Of a DNA stretch of 64,000 bases, positions 27,804 through 34,813 are shown one piece after another. The notes beneath the pieces were generated by a model. It made no database searches. It was not told the origin of the DNA and worked only from the letters and a program-made list of their open reading frames with translations. This DNA comes from Arcticibacterium sp964021845 (lineage in GTDB: Bacteria; Bacteroidota; Bacteroidia; Cytophagales; Spirosomataceae). The first letter of the stretch is position 1. The number at the start of each line of letters is the position of its first letter. A program made the position numbers and the translations under genes. Location: contig NZ_CAXHZC010000002.1 in assembly GCF_964021845.1 (NCBI RefSeq), forward strand, positions 602,950 to 666,949, in the 5' to 3' direction.

Positions 27804-28778
27804 TTAAATACTAAGAATATGTACCATTCTTAATAAATCTTCATGGATAGGCTTTGGTCTCTGAATAGTGTCAATAAATGGCGTGTAAACGAGGTTATTA
27901 TTAACAATACCCGCCATTACATTCTTTTCTCCATTTATTAAACCTTCAATAGCCCCAAGGCCTAACCTACTTGCCAAGATTCTATCATAAGCTGTTGGGC
28001 CACCTCCACGCTGAATGTGTCCTAATGTAGTTACTCGAATATCCAGTTTATCTCCTACTTGTTTTTTTATTTTTTCAGCAATCTCAGGAGCATGTCCTTC
28101 TTCATCACCTTCGGCCACCACAACTATTGAAGAAGACTTAGACCTTTTCCAACCATCCTTAAGTGTAGAAATAACTTTCTTTAGTGGTGTATGAGTTTCC
28201 GGCACCATCACTATTTCGGCACCTCCGCCAATACCAGACTGAATAGCTATATAACCAGAGTCTCTACCCATTACCTCAATAAAGAAAACTCTATCATGCG
28301 AATCTGCAGTATCTCTAATTTTATCAATAGCCTCTAAAGAGGTGTTTACTGCAGTATCAAAACCTATGGTATAGTCTGTTCCGTATAAATCATTATCAAT
28401 AGTACCTGGACAGCCTACAGTAGGGATTTGATACTCATTATAAAAAACCTCTGCTCCTGTAAATGTACCATTACCGCCAATAGCGATAAGACCATCAATT
28501 CCATGAGACATTAAGGTATCATAAGCTTTCTTTCTTCCTTCAGGAGTCATGAACTCCATACTTCTCGCTGATTTCAAAACCGTTCCACCACGCTGCACAA
28601 TGTTACTAACAGAGCGTGAATCCATCTTTTTAATATCACCGGAAATCATACCAGAATACCCACGTACTATACCATACATATCCAAACCATGGTAAATACC
28701 ACCTCTCACTACCGCTCTTATACAAGCGTTCATCCCTGGGGCGTCACCACCCGATGTAAAAATTGCTACTTTCTTCAT
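27804..28778 (-). CDS. pfkA: ATP-type 6-phosphofructokinase, Asn at the usual Asp103
   Basis: A 324-residue phosphofructokinase converting fructose-6-phosphate to the 1,6-bisphosphate. Seen: SGGDAPGMNACIRAVVR (ATP site), PGTIDNDLYGTDYTIGFDTA with the catalytic Asp in TIDND, EVMGRDSGYIA and TLGHIQRGG. Gly104 marks ATP rather than pyrophosphate specificity. Residue 103, normally the Asp of GGDGS/GGDGT that helps bind Mg-ATP, is Asn here: the motif reads GGNGTFTGA, encoded at 28470-28472. Everything else appears intact, so this is either a tolerated variant or altered nucleotide handling. Convergent with the DUF218 gene. Confidence 0.94.
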   Translation of the reverse strand: MKKVAIFTSGGDAPGMNACIRAVVRGGIYHGLDMYGIVRGYSGMISGDIKKMDSRSVSNIVQRGGTVLKSARSMEFMTPEGRKKAYDTLMSHGIDGLIAIGGNGTFTGAEVFYNEYQIPTVGCPGTIDNDLYGTDYTIGFDTAVNTSLEAIDKIRDTADSHDRVFFIEVMGRDSGYIAIQSGIGGGAEIVMVPETHTPLKKVISTLKDGWKRSKSSSIVVVAEGDEEGHAPEIAEKIKKQVGDKLDIRVTTLGHIQRGGGPTAYDRILASRLGLGAIEGLINGEKNVMAGIVNNNLVYTPFIDTIQRPKPIHEDLLRMVHILSI

Positions 28779-28807
28779 TTAACGTAATATGGTTTCAACA
28801 AACGTCG

Positions 28808-28815
28808 CAAAAATA
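28808..28815 (-). promoter_or_regulatory. Putative pfkA promoter -7 element
   Basis: On the minus strand this reads TATTTTTG, an exact TAnnTTTG match, 29 bases before the pfkA ATG. A TTG 24 bases further upstream could serve as the -33 element; the spacing is a little long. Confidence 0.35.
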
Positions 28816-28924
28816 ATGAGAATTGGGGATTATCACCATCAAGACTCAAATCATTATGCTGGAATACCAAATTTTTAATCCAAAAACAATTATCTGACCA
28901 TACTTCTTTTCCTTTTACTATCCC

Positions 28925-28946
28925 TTGGCACGCTTTTTGGGATTTG
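28925..28946 (+). promoter_or_regulatory. Sigma-54-like element upstream of the surface protein gene
   Basis: TTGGCACG-N4-TTGG, one mismatch from the sigma-54 consensus TTGGCACG-N4-TTGC, about 60 bases before the start at 29001. The 22 bases match the segment beginning at 18697 at 18 positions. Confidence 0.3.
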
Positions 28947-29000
28947 CATTCCCGTACGCTAAAAAATGTCAAATAAAAAGATTTACGTCAAAAAGGGAAA

Positions 29001-30887
29001 ATGAATAGATTATTACAGAAAAGTGCTATCCTAACACTGTTAATATCTAGCCTAACACTTGTAAATAAGCAAGTTAAGGCTCAGAGCAGTGGAGGTGTAG
29101 GGATTGGGACTACCGATCCAGACAACTCAGCAATACTAGATCTAAGTTCAAATAACAAAGGTTTACTATTGCCTAGAATGTCTTTAAAAGAAAGAGCCGC
29201 TATAGTAGAACCCGCTAAAGGTTTGATTGTTTACCAAACTAATTTCATGTCAGGGCTGTACGTTTACGATGGCAAAAATTGGTCAAGTGTAAACCAAAAT
29301 GAAGCAAGATTAACGGCAGAAGACACTTCTATATGGAGTACCCTTGGAAATGCAGGCTTAAGTGCTGACAACAATTTTATAGGAACAACAGACGAGACAG
29401 CTCTTGTTTTCAAAGTTAATAATTATAAGTCGGGTTTAATTGACCCTGAAAGAGGCAACCTGTTTTTAGGATATCGTTCAGGACAAAATTCCGCAGCATA
29501 TAACTCTGTCGTTCTTGGCTCGCTAGCCATGCAAAAGGCCAATTCAAGTGGCAATAATATTGCACTTGGTTTCCAATCAATGTTTAACAATGAAAGTGGT
29601 GGACATAACATTGGGATAGGAACAGGTACCTTAGTTTCGAATATTACAGGAAATAATAATGTAGCCATAGGTTCCCTCTCTGGTTATAAAGCTACTGGAA
29701 GCAGTAATGTGTTTCTTGGTTTTCAATCTGGATACTCAGAGCAAGGCAGTAATAAATTAGTTATTTCTAACGACGCCAACAGAACACCATTGATATACGG
29801 TGATTTCCTCTCAGGAAAAATCGGATTTAATACTCAAGAATTAACATCTACTGTAAATATTAATAGCAACGAAGCGAATGCTAGTGGCTTGCGTTTTCTA
29901 AAACTAAATAGTCAGTCGCCTGCTGCTAATCCTTCAGGAAAAGTGCTAACTGTAAATGCAAACGGAGAAGTAATTCTAACTTCTGATTTGGTTGGTCAAT
30001 CTACGTCTACTTTCTGGAACATTACTGGAAACAATATTGAAAACAGCAATTCTGGAATTGTTGGAATTAAAAATAACCTTAACGTTGGAGGTAATTTAGC
30101 TGCCAATAAATTAACCTTAGGCTCTGGAGGATTAAAACTTCCTTTTGAAAATCAATCTAATAAAATATTGGGCCTTGATAATGACGGTAACGTAATCACA
30201 GTAAATATGCCAACAGCTAACACAGGTGGCGGTTCTGGTACAGGTTCAGACTTTTGGTATGTAGATGGAGCCGGAGATTTAATCTCCACCATAGGCCATT
30301 CTAACAGAGTTCAAATGTTTGGAATGAGTGTAGCTTGGGGTGGAATTAAGTTTACTGAATTAAATTCGACCTATGCGACCCCATTCCCATCAAATGGCTT
30401 GGCTCTCTCATTAGATGAATATGGAAATGTAATTTTAACAAAAAATTCTGATGGAGGCACTGGAGCAAGTTCAGGCAGCGGAGACAGTAAATGGAGTCAA
30501 TCTGGAAACATCATTTTTACGCCTGGAGATAATAAAGTAGCTATAGGTTCTGGTCTTCAAACGCTTCCTGATGGTTACTTACTTTATGTTAAGAAAGGGA
30601 TCTTAGCAGAAAGAGTAAGAGTAGCAGTATCCACTTCTTCTAAATGGGCAGATTATGTATTCAAAGATGATTACAATTTGATGCCTTTACACGAAGTTGA
30701 AAAATTCATTAACGAAAACGACCACCTGCCAAATGTACCATCAGCAGACGAGGTAGCGGATACAGGAATTGACATGGCAGAAATGGCAGCCAAACAAATG
30801 GAAAAAATTGAAGAACTTACGCTATATTTAATAGACGCTAATAAGCGAATTGAGAAATTAGAAAAAGAAATAGCTACGCTAAAATAA
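29001..30887 (+). CDS. YadA-head-like exported surface protein with C-terminal coiled coil
   Basis: A 628-residue exported protein (signal peptide ending near KQVKAQ). The N-terminal part (VGIGTTDPDNSAILDLSS, GLLLPRMSLKERAAI, GLIVYQT, LYVYDGKNW) is typical of Bacteroidota tail-fibre or surface proteins. Residues about 155-260 carry short repeats such as NNIALGFQSM, NNVAIGSLSGY and SNVFLGFQSGY, like the left-handed head repeats of trimeric YadA adhesins. The C terminus (YVFKDDYNLMPLHEVEKFI, HLPNVPSADEV, then a heptad-rich helix) resembles the trimerising end common in these proteins. A cell-surface or adhesin role is inferred. A terminator follows at 30914-30941. Confidence 0.78.
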   Translation: MNRLLQKSAILTLLISSLTLVNKQVKAQSSGGVGIGTTDPDNSAILDLSSNNKGLLLPRMSLKERAAIVEPAKGLIVYQTNFMSGLYVYDGKNWSSVNQNEARLTAEDTSIWSTLGNAGLSADNNFIGTTDETALVFKVNNYKSGLIDPERGNLFLGYRSGQNSAAYNSVVLGSLAMQKANSSGNNIALGFQSMFNNESGGHNIGIGTGTLVSNITGNNNVAIGSLSGYKATGSSNVFLGFQSGYSEQGSNKLVISNDANRTPLIYGDFLSGKIGFNTQELTSTVNINSNEANASGLRFLKLNSQSPAANPSGKVLTVNANGEVILTSDLVGQSTSTFWNITGNNIENSNSGIVGIKNNLNVGGNLAANKLTLGSGGLKLPFENQSNKILGLDNDGNVITVNMPTANTGGGSGTGSDFWYVDGAGDLISTIGHSNRVQMFGMSVAWGGIKFTELNSTYATPFPSNGLALSLDEYGNVILTKNSDGGTGASSGSGDSKWSQSGNIIFTPGDNKVAIGSGLQTLPDGYLLYVKKGILAERVRVAVSTSSKWADYVFKDDYNLMPLHEVEKFINENDHLPNVPSADEVADTGIDMAEMAAKQMEKIEELTLYLIDANKRIEKLEKEIATLK

Positions 30888-30913
30888 TTCTACGGATTGA
30901 ATCTATAATACAG

Positions 30914-30941
30914 CCACCTTGAGAAATCAGGGTGGTTTTTT
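30914..30941 (+). terminator. Terminator after the surface protein gene
   Basis: Stem CCACCTTGA / TCAGGGTGG (one G-T pair) closed by a GAAA tetraloop, followed by six T. Confidence 0.88.
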
Positions 30942-30948
30942 GTTTTTT

Positions 30949-30974
30949 GTGTCCTGTGTCCTGTGTCCTGTGTC
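30949..30974. repeat. Heptamer tandem repeat GTGTCCT, about 3.7 copies
   Basis: Four successive copies (the last truncated to GTGTC) directly after the terminator and 35 bases before the stop of the minus-strand response regulator. It is noncoding. Heptameric intergenic units also occur near 10155. Confidence 0.85.
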
Positions 30975-31008
30975 TAAAAGAATTAAACCCCTACTTCCCG
31001 GAGTTGCC

Positions 31009-31653
31009 TTATACTTGGACTATGCCATTCTTAATAGCGAAAAGCACCATACCTACCCTGCTCTTTACATCAAGTTTATAGAATAGATTTTCTCGGTAGC
31101 CATCTACAGTTCTTGGCGAAATACACATTTTATCTGCTATTTCTTTATAAGTAAGTTCTGAACAGGCCATTTGAAGAAATTCAAACTCACGAGCTTGATA
31201 GTTTATTTGTGAAACTTTTACCGCTTTCTTATTTCCATTCAAAGAAGACAAAAGCGTATTTGCCACTAAATCACTGTGATAATAACCTTTTGAACTTAGT
31301 TCATCCAGGGCCAGCCTTAAGTCCTGAGTATCAGAATCTTTAAGTAAGTACCCCTTTGCCCCACAGCGAAGCATCTTTATAATAGACTCCTCTTCATCCT
31401 CCACAGAGAGAGCCATTATTTTAATGAAAGGAAACTCTTTAGATAAAGCCTCGGCAGTTTGAAAGCCATCCATTACTGGCATGTTTATATCAACAAGGGC
31501 TATATCCGGAAGTTTATCAATGTCTAGACTAGAAATAAACTCTTTACCGTTAGAAGCTTGGTGCGTTACCTCATAGTCGTCAAAACGACAGATAAGCTCT
31601 CCTAAAGCATTACGTATAAGGCTGTGATCGTCTATTAAGGCGACTTTCGTCAT
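31009..31653 (-). CDS. NarL/LuxR-family response regulator
   Basis: A 214-residue two-component regulator. The receiver domain has the acidic pair in VALIDDHSLIR, the phosphoacceptor Asp55 in ALVDINMP, and the Lys in KGYLLKDS. The C-terminal LuxR helix-turn-helix is complete (FLQMACSELTYKEIADKMC, ISPRTVDGYRENLFYKLDV). It overlaps the upstream kinase gene by 44 bases, so the two are translationally coupled partners. It is the last gene of a four-gene minus-strand unit that includes a multi-pass membrane protein and an unknown soluble protein. Target genes are unknown; the divergent envelope genes at 34002-37567 are the obvious candidates. Confidence 0.93.
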   Translation of the reverse strand: MTKVALIDDHSLIRNALGELICRFDDYEVTHQASNGKEFISSLDIDKLPDIALVDINMPVMDGFQTAEALSKEFPFIKIMALSVEDEEESIIKMLRCGAKGYLLKDSDTQDLRLALDELSSKGYYHSDLVANTLLSSLNGNKKAVKVSQINYQAREFEFLQMACSELTYKEIADKMCISPRTVDGYRENLFYKLDVKSRVGMVLFAIKNGIVQV

Positions 31654-32446
31654 GGCTAGTGGTTGTTTTAGGGATAGTAAGCTTTACTTTGGTTCCTTTT
31701 CCAATGGCACTTTCTATCTCAAAATCTCCACTAATAAGCTCTGCACGGTGAGCTAGATTACTAAGTCCAGACCCCGAATTGAAACTTTTTTGGTTAGATT
31801 TTACCTGTACATCAAATCCACTGCCATCGTCAAGCACCTCTAAAGTATACACTTCTGGCAGTTCCTGCAAACTTACATTTATGTTTTTAGCACCGGAATG
31901 TTTAAAAATATTTTGAATCACTTCTTGAAATATCCTAAAAACGATAATCTCTATTTTAGGATTAACACCTAGTTGCTCTATATCATTTCTAAAATTAACC
32001 TCATAAACCTCAGTCCTTCTTACTCTGTCTAACTCAAAGGCTATAGCCTTAATAAGCCCAGCGTTCAATACATTATCAGAATTTAAGGTCTTAGACAAAG
32101 CCCTTAAATCTTTCAAAGCCTTACCCAAAAATTCTTTACTATCCCCAACCCTTTTTATACCTGGATTTTCTTCATCTATAGTATTCAACTGAATTTTCAC
32201 CAAACTCAAAAGTTGCCCAATATTATCATGCAGCTCCCGAGCAATATGCTTCATGGTATTCTCCTGAACCTCGTTTTTAGCCGTTAAGATCTCTTCTTGG
32301 AATTGTGACTGGAGGGCGGCTTTTTCTAGTTTGTGGGTTTGTTGGCGTTTAGAATGTATGAAGAAAAAGCTGACAATGAATATCATCAGCACCAGCATAA
32401 TCAAGGTTCCCCCTATGATGACAATGACGACTTCGTTGACTTCCAT
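31610..32446 (-). CDS. HisKA_3-type sensor histidine kinase with one membrane helix
   Basis: A 278-residue kinase. A single N-terminal helix (VVIVIIGGTLIMLVLMIFIV) has almost no extracytoplasmic part, so it has little sensor of its own. A coiled linker follows, then the HisKA_3 box IARELHDNIGQLLSLVKIQ with phosphoacceptor His73, and a HATPase domain with VLDDGSGFDV and SGSGLSNLAHRAEL. It overlaps the downstream regulator by 44 bases and the upstream multi-pass membrane gene by 34 bases. The arrangement suggests that the separate membrane protein supplies the signal input. Confidence 0.92.
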   Translation of the reverse strand: MEVNEVVIVIIGGTLIMLVLMIFIVSFFFIHSKRQQTHKLEKAALQSQFQEEILTAKNEVQENTMKHIARELHDNIGQLLSLVKIQLNTIDEENPGIKRVGDSKEFLGKALKDLRALSKTLNSDNVLNAGLIKAIAFELDRVRRTEVYEVNFRNDIEQLGVNPKIEIIVFRIFQEVIQNIFKHSGAKNINVSLQELPEVYTLEVLDDGSGFDVQVKSNQKSFNSGSGLSNLAHRAELISGDFEIESAIGKGTKVKLTIPKTTTSHDESRLNRRSQPYT

Positions 32447-33066
32447 TGGATATAAAAACCGTAAGCTATTAAGCTATAGTAGATGATGTTTAGGATGTGG
32501 TTGATGGAATAGATATTAGTTGCCATCTCTGGGTCAATAGAATAGGTATAATTAACTAAACCCATTACCATGAAAGTACCCGTATGAAAAAGTGCAATTC
32601 CCGTAACAATCCAAAAATGTGGTACATCCAATAAGTTAAAAACATTTTCACTATTTAGCAATTCATAGAAATAAAGAACCGCCCATCCTATTAAAAACAC
32701 GGCAACGAGAACAAATTTGTAATATCTAGACCAATCATATTCTATCTGACCATAATAAAGAAGCGGAGTTAAAAATATCACAATTGGAATTGAAATAATA
32801 ATAGCTCTTTTTATCATTCCATTTTGGAGCATTTGCAGAAAATAAATCGAAATTAAAATATATGTGAAAGGTTGATAAACATAAAACACCGACTTAAAAA
32901 AACTTCCCTCCATTTTCAAATTATATAGTCCAATCATTTCAGTTATTACACTTGAAAGGAATACAAAATAAATCAAATTTAATGAATGGAACCTATAGGC
33001 CTTAATGTACGAAACCAGAGCAAACTCAATAAGAAGAGTGGAAAGATAAAAATAAAGTAAAACCAT
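32413..33066 (-). CDS. Multi-pass membrane protein, proposed sensor partner of the kinase
   Basis: A 217-residue protein (224 if the ATG at 33087 is used, which overlaps the upstream gene by 19 bases; the ATG at 33066 lies 2 bases after that gene's stop). Hydrophobic segments give about seven transmembrane helices, for example LYFYLSTLLIEFALVSY, FTYILISIYFLQML, AIIISIPIVIFLTPLLYY, FVLVAVFLIGWAVLYFY and ILNIIYYSLIAYGFYI. It has no kinase motif or enzymatic motif that I recognise. It overlaps the kinase gene by 34 bases. The layout resembles a split receptor in which the membrane sensor and kinase are separate polypeptides; this is inference from gene order. Confidence 0.72.
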   Translation of the reverse strand: MVLLYFYLSTLLIEFALVSYIKAYRFHSLNLIYFVFLSSVITEMIGLYNLKMEGSFFKSVFYVYQPFTYILISIYFLQMLQNGMIKRAIIISIPIVIFLTPLLYYGQIEYDWSRYYKFVLVAVFLIGWAVLYFYELLNSENVFNLLDVPHFWIVTGIALFHTGTFMVMGLVNYTYSIDPEMATNIYSINHILNIIYYSLIAYGFYIQWKSTKSSLSS

Positions 33067-33068
33067 TT

Positions 33069-33851
33069 TTAATTGGGAGGACAGCATTCTGTCCCATTGT
33101 CATAAGCCACTAAACCATTTTTTTCTATAAATTGATTGTAAAAACGATCTTTATTATCATAAAAACGATCTTTAGATACGTAAAACATAAAATTTGTCCT
33201 ACATTTTAGATTCTCTGTATCCCAATCGTAATTTGTATCATTTGGTTTATTATCAGGAACTAAAGCATAAAGAATATTAAAAAAGGGGAACTCTGAAGAT
33301 ATCCTATGATCCAAAATCTGTTTTATATCCTCAATTTTATGAGCCACACCATGCCATTCATTTTTATACCCTTGAGTACTTGAATTAGTCAAACTTTCCC
33401 TCCTTTCTTTAAACTGATTCAAATGATTGGTCGGATTAAACCCATTCAATAGTTCTAATACAGCTATAGCGTTGGCCCATTTAGGAAACCCTCTTTTATA
33501 AAGGTTTTTCTTGATTTCACAATTGCCTTTTTCCATAACGCACAATGTTACGTCCATTCGAGAATATTTTTTTTCATTTGGACGGCAAATACTTCTGAAG
33601 ACCAGATAATCTAAATCATTAACTTCCGAACTAAATACTAAATCAATTATATCCTGAGTTCTAAATGAGCAGAAATGATAATCATTCTTAAAGTAAACCA
33701 CAACATTATCAGAATTGCTCCTTCTTTCTAGATAATCTTGATGAAACTTTCTAACAAATTCCCTTGAAACAACTTTTCCTTCAATCTCAACTGTTGAGAT
33801 GCCTTTGTTGACAAGGTGACTTTTATAATTTTCAGTTAATGCTATTGCCAT
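33069..33851 (-). CDS. Unknown soluble protein heading the sensor operon
   Basis: A 260-residue protein that I do not recognise. It has no signal peptide or membrane helix and is rich in aromatic and charged residues (YHFCSFRTQDIIDLVF, KRGFPKWANAIAVLELLNGF, EFPFFNILYALVPDN). It ends in a CCPPN tail. A seven-residue unit, KDRFYDN, is tandemly repeated near the C terminus (KDRFYDNKDRFYNQ). It is the first gene of the minus-strand unit with the membrane protein, kinase and regulator, so a regulatory or accessory role is possible. A minus-strand terminator-like hairpin sits about 50 bases upstream of its start. Confidence 0.62.
   Translation of the reverse strand: MAIALTENYKSHLVNKGISTVEIEGKVVSREFVRKFHQDYLERRSNSDNVVVYFKNDYHFCSFRTQDIIDLVFSSEVNDLDYLVFRSICRPNEKKYSRMDVTLCVMEKGNCEIKKNLYKRGFPKWANAIAVLELLNGFNPTNHLNQFKERRESLTNSSTQGYKNEWHGVAHKIEDIKQILDHRISSEFPFFNILYALVPDNKPNDTNYDWDTENLKCRTNFMFYVSKDRFYDNKDRFYNQFIEKNGLVAYDNGTECCPPN
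33139..33174. repeat. Short in-frame direct repeat within the unknown gene
   Basis: The 15-base sequence TAAAAACGATCTTTA occurs at 33139-33153 and 33160-33174, a 21-base (seven-codon) period. It duplicates KDRFYxx in the protein. Confidence 0.85.
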
Positions 33852-33902
33852 AGTTATTCGTCTTTTTTCAATTCAAAGATGCAATAACATTACAATATCA
33901 AT

Positions 33903-33946
33903 AAAAAAAAACGGGAAAAACACCCTATTTAAAAGGGTCTTTCCCT
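33903..33946 (-). terminator. Terminator-like hairpin upstream of the minus-strand sensor operon
   Basis: GGGAAA / TTTCCC and inner ACCC / GGGT form a two-part stem. On the minus strand it is followed by nine T (33911-33903). It lies between divergent genes, pointing into the operon that starts at 33851. This is where a promoter leader would be expected, so it could be an attenuator or a relic of an earlier gene arrangement. Confidence 0.6.
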
Positions 33947-34001
33947 CCTACTATATCTAATAGCAATATGGGAAATTTGTTATAAAGAAATAATTTCTCA
34001 T

Positions 34002-34808
34002 ATGAAAATAGTTAATAGCTTATCAAGCACAGTACTAATCCTTTTATTGCTTTTCACTTCTTCTTGTGAAGTATTTGATTACAAAAACATTTTAGAAGAT
34101 AACTTTCAAGAATACATCCCACCTCCCAATCGGTTTACAATTGACAAAGATTTCCTGAGCTTTGAACTGGTTCAAAAGGTACTACCTGGAAAAGACCTTA
34201 GTTATAATTACGTTGAAAACTATGTAATAATAACAAATACATCAAACGAAAATATAGATTCCGTAGAATTTGTAATCAATGCATTTGAAACAGGCCATAT
34301 CAATTTTAACAAGCGAATAGTAACCTACACAAATACTTACACGGCTAACATCTCACCTTTTACAAAATCTGATTCTATATTTTGGAATTCTACATTGGAA
34401 AGTTTGCTGAATGAAAGTAATGTTCAAATTCATATTATTAAAGTTGACACAAAACCAACAAATAAGTTTAGTGGCGTGTATGAAGGTGAATTCGATTATA
34501 GGGATTCAGAAGGGGTGAAGCTTGGCGGGTTTGTTTCTAGTCATATAGACCGAATTGGAACCATTCAATTGTTTTTGCCATATCAAAATGATATATCCAT
34601 GATAAAAGGAAACGTCACTTCTAAAGGTGTTTTTAGCGGAACTTGTGAAAAACAAGATGGAACTATCTTGGAGGAACTTATAACCAATAAGGACTCCACT
34701 TTTAAGAGTATTCAAGACTCCCTTATCTTTTCCCTTTTCATAAATAAATTCCCAAAAGTTGATACTTCTAGTTGGGTTAACTTCACTTTAATAAAACAGC
34801 AGAATTAA
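34002..34808 (+). CDS. Unknown lipoprotein
   Basis: A 268-residue protein with a lipoprotein signal (ILLLLFTSSCEVFDY, Cys near residue 24). The mature part has a beta-rich look, with NYVENYVIITNTSNENIDSVEFVIN suggesting an Ig- or FxLYD-like sandwich of the kind found in bacterial lipoproteins, and a second half with FSGVYEGEFDYRD and GNVTSKGVFSGTCEKQDG, like a small beta-barrel. I cannot assign a family. It is followed after 5 bases by the 917-residue coiled-coil protein, so the two are one transcription unit, and it is divergent from the minus-strand two-component operon. Confidence 0.72.
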   Translation: MKIVNSLSSTVLILLLLFTSSCEVFDYKNILEDNFQEYIPPPNRFTIDKDFLSFELVQKVLPGKDLSYNYVENYVIITNTSNENIDSVEFVINAFETGHINFNKRIVTYTNTYTANISPFTKSDSIFWNSTLESLLNESNVQIHIIKVDTKPTNKFSGVYEGEFDYRDSEGVKLGGFVSSHIDRIGTIQLFLPYQNDISMIKGNVTSKGVFSGTCEKQDGTILEELITNKDSTFKSIQDSLIFSLFINKFPKVDTSSWVNFTLIKQQN

Positions 34809-34813
34809 TTGTC

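Noticed and set aside
28775..28972. 65-codon minus-strand frame ending in an ATGA overlap with the pfkA start
   Set aside because: The sequence has no recognisable motif, it covers the likely pfkA promoter (exact -7 element) and the overlap can arise by chance.
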